Made by a program: the position numbers and the translations under genes. Shown here piece after piece: positions 12,788 through 24,273 of a DNA stretch of 64,000 nt. Every line of letters starts with the position of its first letter. Position 1 is the stretch's first letter. The DNA is from Boswellia sacra. Lineage: Eukaryota > Streptophyta > Magnoliopsida > Sapindales > Burseraceae. The stretch is taken from the NCBI GenBank assembly GCA_013180625.2, contig SNVD02001364.1:1-64000 (forward strand), written 5' to 3'. The notes under the pieces are model-generated. The model did no database searches, was not told the DNA's origin, and was given only the letters and a program-made list of their open reading frames with translations.

Positions 12788-13633
12788 CGGAAAATATATT
12801 ATATATTAAAAATTAAAATAACTTATATAATAAATTAATAATGTCTTAAATAATGTTATTTTCATGTGTTCAAAATCTCAAATCCCTAATGTATCACAAG
12901 TCTTGGAATTTAAGAAAGATTAATTAATTGAATTTAGTGTTTCTTTTTTACCATCTTTGTGGCATATTGATTCGATGGTTTTATTTACTTTTGATAAAGA
13001 CTATGAAATTTGATCTTGAAAGTCAGATTTTTGAATTTTATATTTGTTTTGCTCTATAGAAGATGGAACGTGACTCTAATAGAGTAATCCGAATTGACTT
13101 TGATGTATAATTTGCCACATTTTCTTAACTGCTCTTTCTCTTCTTGCTTTCCCATATTAACTTAGCTTTTCATAATCTCTTCTTATAATTTTATTTTTTA
13201 TCCATAAAATTACATACCCTAACACCCAGCACATTAATATTGATCCATTCCTTCTAAAGCAACAAATTTGTCTTACTTTTTAGATTGAAGTATACACAAA
13301 CTGGGGAAATTCGGGGAATTTTTTCGGGTAAAATCCAAGTGCGGGGAGAGAAATTATATATCCAAGTAAACCCGCACCCGTATCGCATATAAAATTTTCG
13401 GGAAAAATCTGGGGACCGGGCGTGAAAAAAATAATCCTGTCTGGGTGAGGAAATGCGAAACCCGCTCCTGCACCCAGATTTTGCCATCCCTAAGAAGAGC
13501 ATGATTTCTACCTTAATTCACTTCAAAGATTCCTTTACTCCTTCAAATTCTTGGCTAGCTAGAGAGAAAAGAGAGGGCTGGGGTGATGGGTGATGGAAGC
13601 AAAAATGAATGCCCTAAAAGCCTTACCCCACCC

Positions 13634-13643
13634 CTTATATAAC
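13634..13643 (-). promoter_or_regulatory. TATA box of the gypsy LTR promoter
   Basis: A TATATAAGGGG sequence on the minus strand lies about 170 bases inside the 5' end of the LTR, where a U3 promoter is expected. Transcription would run leftward into R-U5 and gag. Confidence 0.5.
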
Positions 13644-13810
13644 ATACACATATGCCATAATTTCAATTTTGCCCCTCAAGTTTCTAAATTTTTCAATTTC
13701 TCCCTCCAATGTCCCTTCTTTACTAACTATAAGGCTCATGCCTACATTGTTATATGCACGTAGTATAGACACATTATTGTTGGTGCATTTGCCAAATTTG
13801 GTATATCACA

Positions 13811-16800
13811 AAAATTTTGCAAGCAAATCACAAGGCAGCAGTTTTCTTATCCACTTGATGACTTGATTGTACATAAATCATCAATCTATGTTGCCTTGTG
13901 ATGATTCTAGCTTCAAATAAATCACGTAAGAAAGTCCTCATGGGGATCCAAGGGTAGACGATGTTGTAGTTGAAGAGTAAAGGTCTAACTTGTTCCTATA
14001 CTCAATTACCTGATGCTAACAAGTCACCAGTTGCACTAGTGGAACCTTGAGGGTTTGCTATGAGTTGTATGAAATAATGTTGTAAAATATAACCAAGGTT
14101 TGATGTGTACTACACTTTCTTACCACGATCATATTCTTACAACTGGTATTTTGTTGGTTTGTCTGTTTTTGAGTTGTCGCCAATATATATAGAAGTAGGC
14201 TTGACAATTTGCCTCACTGGGTCCGGGGTCCCGGTGTGCCCCGCAAAACCTTGCCCCACCCCAAAACTATTTTTGGGCGGGTCTGGGGTAAACTAATTTT
14301 GCAAATTCTTTTTTTCTATATTTTAGCCATATAAATTTTATTTATATAAACATTTTTTATTTGTGATTAAGATTAAAGTGAGTATGAATTTACTAGTGAT
14401 TTTTATATGAATAAGTTTAGTAAACTCCGGTGTTATATAAATCATATTTTAACATGATTTGTCCATATATAGTTTGCTTGTTATAAGCTTTGAAACAAGT
14501 ATTTATATGTCATATTAATATGAGTAGTTTATTAAGTTTGATAGCTTGTGAGATACTCATTATGGATTTTTATCTTCTCAAATTCTCAATTATGAGTATG
14601 TAAGTGATATACCTATACTTAATATTTCATTTATAAAGATTTGTTATATCCTATTTGATTTTATTGAAATTGTGGTTATAAGCTATAGATGTTACAAGTA
14701 ATATTTATTATACTATGGTTCTGCAATCACTTTCAAGGTATATGATTGGTTATTAAAATCTTCTTTTATTTTCAAAGAATATGAATGAGTTGTAACGTGT
14801 AGTGGTTTAATTGTCAAGACCTTTTATTAGTTTTATTATGGTCTAATAAATATTTCAATTATGAAAATCCTTACTACTGATATCTATTATATATTATTCA
14901 TGATTTGATTAGATTTATATATTACAAATTAAATGTGTCATTATTTTTTAACTAGATAATCATTGATCTTTGTTGCATATTATTATGAATTGATTAAGAA
15001 TTCAATTTCTAAGTTACGTGCATGCATTAAATTTTTTTACGTACACAATAAAGCATGTGTTTTTAGTGCATTTAATTAGAAACTCATATGCATGATGGTA
15101 TGCTATAGATTAATAATTTCTTACTGTTATCTGAGATATTGAAAGTTATTAAACTTTGTAATCATGATTTAAGGAGTTACATGTTGTTACTTATGTCGCT
15201 ACTTTAATATATATTTGTTTGCAACTTACAAGTTTGTGGTGGTGCAAGAGCTATATGTTTAATGAATAACTGAAAATTTGAATTAGTTAAAAGAGAACTT
15301 ATTGAGTGCAATTACTCATTTGTTCAATTGTTTATCATTTTGTAATAATTAAGAAAAATATGAGTTTCAAAATATGTGACTCCCTCTAATATTTTTAATT
15401 ATAATTAGCTGACTGGGTTTGGTAATAATTACTTCTTCTTTGTTTATGATGTATATATGTTAATACTTACTGCAATTATTGTATTCCAGTTATTTCTAAT
15501 GCCTTATGAATTCTAGAATATGTTAAGAAGATTAATAGTGTATTATGATAACTTATATGGTTGCATTGAATAAAATTGTGGTATAAATACTATTAATTAT
15601 TATTAAATATATATTTGAGTTATATATTGTGTCTATTGGAGTAGTAATAAATATTTTTTTAATGTGGGGTTTTGATTTTCAAGAGGTTTCATATTTTATT
15701 ATTTATTGATTTTGCATAGTGATGATGACAGTAAGTTTAATTGTTATTTCTATGGTTTTAAAGTTCAACAAGTTAGAATATTAATATTTTTGTGGATAGC
15801 ATAAAATATTTCTTAATATGGAGTTACTATTAGTGTAAAATGTTTTTTAATGTGGGGGGTTTTCTATTTATTATGGTTGTTAATATTTTTATGATATTAT
15901 GGGGAAAAAGTGATTTTATAAAGTATGAGATGATTATTAATTTTGTAAAATGTTATTACTTAAGAATTTTTAAGTTTTTGGTGATTGTATATTTCTCAAT
16001 AACATCTTTAGCTTCACTTATATTATTTTTGTGCACTCTAACATTATTTTGTAACAGTTAATATTATCATATTAAAAATAGCTAGTGGAAGCAATTATCA
16101 AAAATGGGAGACAAGTTCTCAAAGACGAAATCAAGTAGAGTACAAATTTTATGAAGAATTTCAGTATAATTAATTAATTAATTAAATTATTGAGGATCGA
16201 AGATGTGTTTAAGTCCGAATGGAGTCACATAGGGAAGTAATCTAGCCTTTGTGATTAGAGATCTCATGAATGAGGTTCAAGCGGTAGGAACAATCCACAC
16301 TGCGTGACTTGTTTAGCATAATTGTATTGACATATCTTAGAGGAGATATGATCCTAGTCATCGCTATAGCAAAGTACTTGTCATATGTGATGTTGGGAAT
16401 GATATTTATCATGAATGCGTCCAAATGCTATATATTCTTGAGAGGTATAGGTCACGTATACCTTTTGAGGACTCACTTAAGTGAGAGTGTCATGAGGCGA
16501 CCGTAAAAATTAGGCTGTTCTCTAAAACTCTCATGAGATTTAAAATTAAGCGCATAGCCATTAATAGCATTAATCTACCAAAATCATGTCTTCGTCAATA
16601 TTATGTGTGTGATAGTTTGAAGTTTGGTCAAGAAATCGAGTTCAAGACTTTGTTCACTCAGGTTTCTCAAATGGATACAATCAACACTAAGTGTAGGTTC
16701 AAACCCAAATTATACTTATACCCATTGCATAATAGAAGGTTGCTCTTTATATATATTTTTTATTTTATGAGTATTTTATAAAGCTTTATAGTTGTAAACC

Positions 16801-16813
16801 TTTTATGAAGGAC
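13811..16813. other. AT-rich stretch, probably transposon debris
   Basis: No gene is recognisable in these 3 kb. A short inverted repeat (ATCACAAGGCA at about 13827 and TGCCTTGTGAT at about 13895) could form a hairpin of about 80 bases. At 14196-14295 there is a G/C-rich patch with GGGTCCGGGG and GGGCGGGTCTGGGG motifs, resembling one end of a hAT-like element; I could not find its other end. From 14300 the sequence is AT-rich with only short frames lacking motifs. The part at 16100-16800 is more balanced in composition and may be the 3' internal region of a non-autonomous LTR element. Confidence 0.4.
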
Positions 16814-17395
16814 TGTTAGAGATAAAAGGTCTAAAACAAATTTTTTACATTATGAGTTATAATATTAATTTAAGTTTTAATTATATGAGTTACAAATACA
16901 ATTAAAATGTGAGATACAAAACTTATTATTTGTAACTTACAATGTTTTTTATGCTAGAATATTATGGCTTAGCAGTTACAAGAGTTAGTTTGTAACTTAT
17001 CTAAGTTAGGAGACTACTATATAAACTAATCTTAAGGTCCTAATATTACGATGATATACTTTGAGTATTTTCTATGTTTTTTAGCAACCGCGACATATGA
17101 AGACACATGTTATTTTTCTTCTGATGATTGTGCTCATCGAGGAGATATGTTGTAAGCATTCGGTTGTATCTTAGAGCCCTAAAGTATTAATATTACCCGC
17201 ATGACGGAAGGACCTTTTGACTTTAGGACAATGCCTTTAACATACCTCCCAAATACTCAAGCTACAAATTTCTCTCTCTTTACTTGTTATATTTACTTAA
17301 TCTATTGTTATGTAAATTTAATTTATATTTTATTATTTTTCTAATTTGTTATTGTTTGATTTTATTATTTAGATTTATTATAAATATTCCCAACA
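16814..17395 (+). mobile_element. Candidate LTR of a small retroelement
   Basis: The interval begins TGTTAGAGATAAAAGG and ends ATTCCCAACA, giving TG...CA termini with a TGTT/AACA inverted end and a length of 582 bp. The right edge coincides with the point where aldo-keto reductase coding sequence starts abruptly, so an insertion boundary there is likely. I find no second copy, no clear primer site and no matching 5-bp flanks (AGGAC against ATATG). Confidence 0.35.
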
Positions 17396-17866
17396 ATATG
17401 TATCCATTTCATTGGCCTGTGAGCTCAAAGTCTAGAAGCTATGAGTTCTGCCAATGGTTTACAAGTCTCTATGGGAAGCCATGGAAGAATGCAAGAAACT
17501 TGGGTTAACAAGGTCCATTGGAGTGAGCAATTTCTCATGTAAAAAGCTCGGAGAACGCCTTTCCATAGCAAAGATACCTCCAACTGTCGATCAAGTGAGT
17601 CAATCTAATTACCTGTACGATTTCTAGTGAGCCTTTCTATTTTCAAGCAATTAAGCGAATTTTTTTTCTCATTACAATTTTAAAAGGTGGAGTTCAACCC
17701 ACTTTGGTAACAAAACAAGTAGGGGGAGTCCTACAAGGCCAATGATATCCTTGTGATAGCTTATGTTCCTCTAGGAGCCAAAGGAAGTATTTGGGGCAGC
17801 AACAGAGTCATGGAATGTCAAGTGCTGAAACAAATTGCGGAGGCCAAAGGGAAGGCTGTTGCTCAG
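17396..17866 (+). pseudogene. Aldo-keto reductase gene fragment (broken)
   Basis: Two exons of a plant NADPH-dependent aldo-keto reductase (codeinone/chalcone/galacturonate reductase-like) are recognisable. The first (about 17400-17594) contains HWPVSSK and then, in another frame, WEAMEECKKLGLTRSIGVSN and CKKLGERLSIAKIPPTVDQ. It ends at a GTGAGT donor. The second (17687-17866) begins VEFNPLW after a TTTTAAAAG acceptor and continues with [17 protein letters not shown] and [12 protein letters not shown], ending at a GT donor. Defects are the frame change between the two parts of the first exon and in-frame TAA and TAG codons just after VEFNPLW. The catalytic N-terminal exon (Asp/Tyr/Lys) and the C-terminal exon are missing. 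Homology is clear; it cannot make an enzyme. Confidence 0.85.
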
Positions 17867-17954
17867 GTGCCTCCATCATTATCAGCTCAACGAATAGAAC
17901 TGGCAAGTTATCATCCAACAAAAATTCACAAATTACAGTCGCCATATCTAGAAA

Positions 17955-18240
17955 GAAATAAGAAAAATCAAGCCGGGTCATCCTTCAGAATTTGCATGCG
18001 AGGAAGAAAAAGAGAAGACGAAAGAGCAAAAAAACAAAGGATGAAGAAGTAATAGGAAAAGGAGAAGAAAGGAAAGGATTGGGATGTTGTTGCCCACGGA
18101 AAAAAGAAAGAAGAAGAGAAAAGGGAGATAAATAAAGGAAGAAGAAGATAGAGGTAAGAAAAGAGACGGGAGGTGCATGTTTCCTGGAAAGAGAAAAGAA
18201 AAGGACAAAAAATTTGAAGAAATAAAAAAAATAAAAAGTA
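17955..18240. repeat. Purine-rich low-complexity tract
   Basis: About 280 bases of almost pure A/G on the plus strand (GAAGAAGA-type). It creates long but meaningless open frames on both strands. No gene is called. Confidence 0.7.
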
Positions 18241-18489
18241 AAATAAATTAATATGAGAAAGGAAAGAGTAACGAAGGGTAGGACAGTAATTGCAATTGAA
18301 CTGCGTCACGGTATTATAAATCAACTAACTCTCAGATCATTTCCGCTTGTTTAAAAAAAATGGAGGTCATTTGTGATTTCAGACCATACCTTAATATTGT
18401 CAATAAAATTTTTTATTTTATCCAGAAAGAATTTTTAAAATTTGGTCTCAAATTGTGATTGATTCTTCCTATATTTTGTGTTGCACATT

Positions 18490-18542
<53 letters not shown>
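18490..18542. repeat. (AT)n microsatellite
   Basis: A run of about 26 AT dinucleotides, one of the longest simple repeats in the window. Confidence 0.95.
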
Positions 18543-18543
<1 letters not shown>

Positions 18544-19042
18544 TAGACTTTGCTGGAATTACAGCTAGAATTCTGTGCTGCACTCTATATTCTAGTAGCT
18601 AAAAATGATGCATTTGAATATTTCTCACTAACTGGTCTTAAGTTGAATGCCCCAATTAAATTGTAATATTTCAAACATTACAATATCTTTTGTGTCTCAT
18701 AGATGAAAAAGAAAATTTATTTCCTTTGCAACTAATTGTCAAAAAGACTACGTAATTGTTCAGCATGGAAGCGGTGAAAAGAAAATAATTACCTATCCGA
18801 TTATTGAAAAATTATCTAGAAGTGATAATAACTATTTATGAAAGCATGGACAAGGCTTTGGAGAAAACAGATAGACTGCATTATCTTGTACATCTATTCA
18901 AATTTATTATTTGATTGACTTTGAAAAATTTGAATGGAATGATAAAAGACTTTATCGATGGATTGGCAATCGATCCATCTATTATTGATGCACTACAAGG
19001 GCAGCAAAAGGCAAGCAAATAAAGAATATCATAAAAATAAAT

Positions 19043-19510
19043 TGTTAGGAGATCGAACACTCCCACCGCAGCTCAAATAAAAGACAAGAAACAAATTGTT
19101 ATATTAGAAATAACAATTTGGGTGGCACTACCCTCCACAATAAATAAAATAGATAACTTGGGCGGCTCAGCCTTACCACAGTAAATAAATTACAGGCAAT
19201 AAAAGAAAATAAAGACACAAATATTTAACGTGGTAAAACCCTCAATTTGAGGGAAACCTCCACGGGACAAGACCGAAAATATTTCACTATGAAGAAAAAA
19301 TATTACAATCTCTCTCACAATTAGAATGGAGGAGATTACAAGGGAAGAAGAAGAGAAAAGCTTAATACATAAGCTTGGTACACATATAAGGGAAGGAGGA
19401 GGCTTTATTATATAGCCTAGCCTCCCCCTCTTACACTTTGTTTCCCACCGATGTGGGATTGTGTGAAGGCAGTGTGAAAGGCAAAATGCCTTCATACCTT
19501 ACACTTCACA
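19043..19510 (-). repeat. 3' LTR of the copia element
   Basis: 468 bp with TG...CA ends. On the minus strand it starts TGTGAAGTGTAAGG and ends ...GATCTCCTAACA. It contains a palindromic CCCACCGATGTGGGA motif and an AACGTGGTAAAACCCTCAA-like segment in the plus-strand sense. Confidence 0.92.
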
Positions 19511-19595
19511 TTCTCCCACTTGAAGGCATTTTTCCTTTCAGTCTTGTCTCTATACATGCTGCTCACGTCTCTAACAGGCCACAAGACGTTCTACA

Positions 19596-22500
19596 TCAAA
19601 TGAACTTATCAGCATTGATTGGTTTGGTCAATGCATCTGCTATGTTGTCTTTCGTGTGGATTTTCTGCATATCCACTATTCCATCTTCCACTACTTCTCG
19701 TACATAATGATATTGAACTCCTATGTGCTTCGTTCTTGAATGATAGGCTGGATTTCTTGCAATATGCAAGGCACTCTGACTGTCACAAAACAAAGAAATC
19801 TTCTCTTGTTTGTGCCCAAGTTCCTCCAATAACCTTTTGATCCAAACAGCTTCCTTGCAAGCTTGTGTAGCTGCCATGTACTCTGCTTCTGTTGTAGATT
19901 AGAGCCACAACAGTTTGAAGTTTAGATACCCAGCTCACAGCACCTCATGCAAGTGTAAACACATAGCCTGTAGTGGACTTCCTTTTGTCAATATCTCCTG
20001 CAAAATCTGAATCAACATAGCCCTTGACAATGAACTCTGATCCTCCATAGCATAGTGCAGCATCAGAGGTTCCTTTGATGTATCTAAAGATCCTCTTAAC
20101 AGAATTCTAATGCTCTCTCCCCGGATTAGCCATGAATCTACTGACCGCTCCCACTGCTTATGCAATGTCTGGTCTTGTACAAATCATAGCATACATTAGG
20201 CTCCCTACTACTGATGCATACGGTACTCGAGACATTTCTATCCTCTTCGCTTCCTTGCTAGGACTCATACTTGAGGATAATTTATGATTAACAGGAAATA
20301 GGGTAGAAATTGGCTTACAATCTTGCATGTTGAAGCGGCGCAAGATTTTCTTCGAGTAGTTCTTTTGAGATAGCCAAATCTTCCTGTTTTTTCTGTCTCG
20401 GTGAATTTGCATCCTTAGAATCTTGTTTGCCGGTCCTAAATCCTTTATTTCAAATCCCCTAGCCAATTATGCCTTTAATTCTTGGACCTGATCTTTGTTA
20501 GTGCCTGCTACCAACATATCGTCCACATACAACAGCAAAATGATAAAGTCTTCCTCAAACCTCTTGTAATAAGTACAATGATCTGAACTGAGTCTGTTGT
20601 ACCCAAGGCTGATGATGAATGAATCAAATCTCTTGTACCAACACCTTGGCGCCTGTTTTAAGCCGTACAGAGATTTGGTCAACCTGCAAACCAAGTTCTC
20701 TTTTCCTTCTTTAACAAAACCTTCCGGTTGGAGCATATAAATTTCTTCTTCAAGTTCTCCATGAAGAAATGTAGTTTTTACATCTAACTGCTCTAAGTGT
20801 AAGTCAAAAGTAGCACACATAGCCAAGACTACTCGAATTATTGTAAGTCTTACCACAGGAGAGAATATCTCATTGAAATCAATTCCTTCTTTCTGAGCAT
20901 ATCCTTTGACCACCAGTCTAGCACGATACCGCTCCACTTGATCATTCCCATCACGTTTGATCTTGTAGACCCATTTGTTTCCGATGGCTTTTCTTCCATG
21001 TGGTAGTGGCACAAGATCCCATGTCTTGTTTTTGTCTAAAGCTTCCATCTCTTCATGCATTGCTGCCATCCATAGAGATGCATCAGAACTTCTTATAGCG
21101 TCCTGAAAGGTTGAAGGCTCCCCATCTTCTGTTAGGAGACAGTATGCAACATTGCTCGCCATCACATATTCTGAGTGCCAAGAATGTTCCCTTCTTTCTC
21201 GAGTTGATCGACGGACTTCAGGTGCTTCAGACTCAACTGGTTCTTGATCATCGTGTTCTGGTATTGCTTCAGAAGAAACTGTTTCTTTCTGTATTGATAC
21301 AGTCTCAACATTTTTCTTCGTGCTATCACTTTCTTCACATTTAAACATGTCTTCTATAAAGACAACATCCCTGCTGATGACAATCTTATGGGCAGTAGGA
21401 TCCCATAAGCGATACCCCTTTACTCCATCAGCATATCCCAAGAAGATACATTTCCTGGATTTTGGATCCAGCTTCGTTCTTTCTTGGTCATGATACATTA
21501 TATAAGCAGGACATCCGAAAATATGAAGGGAGGAATAATCAGTTGGCTTACCGGTCCACATCCCCATAGGTGTCTTCATCTCAATTGCTGTTGATGGAGA
21601 CCTATTTATCAAGTAACAGGCTGTAGTGGCTGCTTCTGCCCAAAATGTCTTGGGTAGACCCGCAGTCCTTAGTAATGCTCTCATTTTTTCTGCGAGAGTT
21701 CTATTCGTCCGCTCTGCCACTCCATTTTGTTGTGGTGTGTAAGCAACTGTCTTCTGCCGTTTCACACCTTCTTTACTACAAAATGTGTCAAACTCCTTGT
21801 TGCAGAATTCTCTCCCATTATCTGTCCTCAAACACTTGATCCTTTTTCCGGATTCAAGTTCCACCTGTGCTTTGAAGGCTTTGAATACAGGAAATACATC
21901 TGACTTTTTCTTGATGACATATACCCAACATCTCCTAGAATAATCATCCACAAACAATACAAAGTAGTTTGCTCCTCCTAGGGACGTAACCGGTGATTCC
22001 CAAACATCAGAATGAATCAAGTCTAGAATGTTTTTACTCCTAGCAATAGATCTGCTAAAACTCAGTCTACTCTGCTTGCTAATAACACAATGCTCACAGA
22101 ATAGTAAACTTACAGTTTTGATTCCAGGAAGCAGTTTTCGATCAGAGAGAATCTTCAAACCCTTTTCGGACATATGGCCAAGTCTTCGATGCCATATCAT
22201 AGACAATTCTTCTCCAGAACTAGCAACTGCTGTTTCTGCCTCCTGAACCGTTTCTCCATGGAGCATGTATAGGTTAGCAGCAATCTTTTCTGCCTTCATC
22301 ACCACAAGTGCGCCTCTGACAACCTTCATGATCCCATTTTTCGTATGGAACTTACATCCGAGGTCATCCAACTGTCCCATCGATAGCAAATTTTTCTTCA
22401 AGCCAGTCACATGTCATACATCTTGGATAGTGCGAATCGTACCATCAAACATTTTTACTTTGATGGTTCCAATACCAACGATTTTTAAGGCATGATCATC

Positions 22501-23484
22501 ACCCATGTACACAGACCCTTCTGAGATAGGTTTATATTGATAGAACCAATCTCTTCTAGAAGTCATATGCCATGTTGCTGCTGAATCAATTAACCATATA
22601 TCAGCAAACCTTTTTCTGCCTTCCACAACTGTTGTTGCCTCGCTACACAAGATTTCGCCATTCCCTGAAGTACTTGCTACACAACCCTAAGATCCTGACG
22701 ACTCAGATTCTTTTCCTTTGCTGTTTTCCTCTCCATTCTTCTTAAGATGCCAGCACTCATTTTTTACGTGCCCTTGCTTTCCACAATGGTAGCATTTAAC
22801 AGACTTCCTTCCTTTAGATTTTTCCCTGTTCTGATTGTGACTCCCACTAGAACCACGTTCCCTTAATCTCCCTCTGTTGGCGGATAAAGCCTCTGCTTGT
22901 TGAGAAGTCATTATTCTGTCTTCCTTATTTTTACGTCTGCTTTCTTCTTCTAAGATAGCAGCTGCAACATCATTAAAGACTAGGGATGACTTCATCGAAC
23001 CATTTGCCAAGTTGAGGATGAGATTATCATATGAATCAGGTAAACTCTAAAGTAGAAGCTCAGCACGTTTCTTCTCTTCTATGTTATGTTCCATGGTTGA
23101 GAGTTGAGAGAATAACGTCTTCAAAGTGTTGATATGTTCAGTCACCGGAGTGGTTTCTGACATACGAAGAGTGTACAGCTTCCTTTTCAAGAAAATTTTG
23201 TTGTGTAGAGATTTGGCTTCATACAAGCTTGTCAAAGTATCCCAAATCTCCTTTGCAGAGTTTAATTCTTGAATACTTGACAGCACTTCATCTGCAACTG
23301 CTAGATGTAGACTTGCCATCGCATCACCATCTATCTTCTCCCATTTATTTTTATCTTGCATATTTTCCGGTCTTCCATCAATTGCTTCAAGGGAATTTTC
23401 TTTTCTCAAGATAGCCTTTATTTTAATTTTCCATAGCCCAAAGTTGTTTCCATCGAACTTCTCTATCTTGAATTTGGCTGCCAT
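19596..23484 (-). pseudogene. Copia gag-pol polyprotein (multiple stops)
   Basis: A single Gag-Pol frame starting at ATG 23484 (MAAKFKIEKFDGNNFGLWKI). Domains in order: UBN2 gag; the CCHC knuckle CYHCGKQGHVKNEC near 22760; protease-like LIDSAATWHMTS near 22570; integrase HRRLGHMSEKG...CEHCVISKQ, followed by the catalytic D, D and E region (RTDNGREF, TPQQNGVAERTNRT); reverse transcriptase with LLYVDDMLVAG near 20530; and RNase H ending ADALTKPINADKF. Stops interrupt the main frame near 23047, 22687, 22414, 20467 and 20158, with more in RNase H plus a frame change near 19.9 kb. Most stops look like C-to-T or G-to-A changes of expected CAG, CAA, CGA or TGG codons. Confidence 0.92.
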
Positions 23485-23792
23485 TTGTCTTGCAGTGAAC
23501 AGTACCGTATATGTAAACAGTACCCTTGAATAGTATCGTATACGTGAACAGTAACAGTATCTGTATACGTAGACCACTGCTAAACAGTACCAAGAATAGT
23601 AGTAAGTGCCGGTACGATTTAATATACACTAGGAAAGCTTCCAGGAAACACTGGAGGGGTCACAAGCGGTCCCACTTAAAATCCAGTCTCCTTAGACTCT
23701 TATCGTCTTTTTGACAAAGCTTTCCTAGACATGTATATAACCATACAAGTAACCACTTACTGTCCTAACCCTTGGCTCTGCCTTCGCAACTT

Positions 23793-23804
23793 TGCTCTGA
23801 TACC
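23793..23804 (-). other. Copia primer-binding site (initiator tRNA-Met)
   Basis: The minus strand reads TGGTATCAGAGC within two bases of the 5' LTR end at 23807, perfectly matching the standard initiator tRNA-Met primer site. Confidence 0.92.
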
Positions 23805-23806
23805 AC

Positions 23807-24273
23807 TGTTAGGAGATCAAACACTCCCACCGCAGCTCAAATAAAAGACAAGAAACAAATTGTTATATTAGAAATAACAATTTGGGTGGCACTGCCTTCC
23901 ACAATAAATAAAATAGACAACTTGGGCGGCTCAGCCTTACCACAGTAAATAAATTAAAGGCAATAAAGAAAATAAAGACACAAATATTTAACGTGGTAAA
24001 ACCCTCAATTTGAGGGAAACCTCCACGGGACAAGACCGAAAATATTTTACTATGAAGAAAAAATATTACAATCTCTCTCACAATTAGAATGGAGGAGATT
24101 ACAAGGGAGGAAGAAGAGAAAAGCTTAATACATAAGCTTGGTACACATATAAGGGGAGGAGGAGGCTTTATTATATAGCCTAGCCTCCCCCTCTTACACT
24201 TTGTTTCCCACCGATGTGGGATTGTGTGAAGGCAGTGTGAAAGGCAAAATGCCTTCACACCTTACACTTCACA
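23807..24273 (-). repeat. 5' LTR of the copia element
   Basis: 467 bp, nearly identical to the 3' LTR at 19043-19510. It shares the same TG...CA ends and the CCCACCGATGTGGGA motif. Differences are mostly transitions, for example ATCGAAC against ATCAAAC near the plus-strand start. Confidence 0.92.

Larger units (their letters stand above)
9189..13492. mobile_element. hAT-like non-autonomous transposon with 8-bp target duplication
   Basis: The ends are TAGGGATGGCAAAA (9189 on) and its inverse TTTTGCCATCCCTA (ending 13492), a perfect 14-bp inverted repeat. It is flanked by identical 8-bp copies AGAAGAGC at 9181-9188 and 13493-13500. These features are diagnostic of the hAT superfamily. Without the nested CACTA element the hAT is only about 0.88 kb and has no transposase. 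The subterminal regions carry GGGTGCGG/CCGGGTGCAG-type G-rich motifs on both sides. It sits inside the gypsy LTR. Confidence 0.9.
6654..13810 (-). mobile_element. 5' LTR of a chromovirus-like gypsy element, interrupted by DNA transposons
   Basis: On the minus strand the LTR starts TGTGATATACC (13810) and ends GGTACGGGGTGTCACA (6654). After subtracting the 4304-bp hAT insertion and its 8-bp duplication, the LTR is about 2.85 kb. It is clearly related to the LTR at 36661-39844: both share the terminal TACGGG-TGT-ACA motif and a long middle section with an ATGAAAATTTCCA-TTCAA signature. A TATA box (TATATAAGG, about 13634-13642, minus strand) marks the likely U3 promoter. A diverged repeat of about 110 bp occurs near 7552-7740. 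The Tekay/Del-like assignment is inferred from LTR length and ends. Confidence 0.75.
19043..24273 (-). mobile_element. Full-length Ty1/copia retrotransposon (Tork/Tnt1-like), coding region dead
   Basis: A 5231-bp element read on the minus strand. It has LTRs at 23807-24273 (5') and 19043-19510 (3'), a primer-binding site, gag, protease, integrase, reverse transcriptase and RNase H in copia order, and a purine tract (AAGTGGGAGAA) just before the 3' LTR. The flanks TAAAT (19038-19042) and TGAAT (24274-24278) are a target duplication with one mismatch. The two LTRs differ by roughly nine substitutions and one indel over 467 bases by eye, so about 98 percent identical. The Tork/Tnt1 lineage call rests on the gag start and zinc-knuckle type. 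Confidence 0.93.

Noticed and set aside
17968..18324. Phe/Ser-rich open frames on the minus strand
   Set aside because: They arise from a purine-rich low-complexity tract and have no domain or splice context.
21111..22495. Plus-strand open frames within the copia element
   Set aside because: They are antisense shadows of the minus-strand pol gene.
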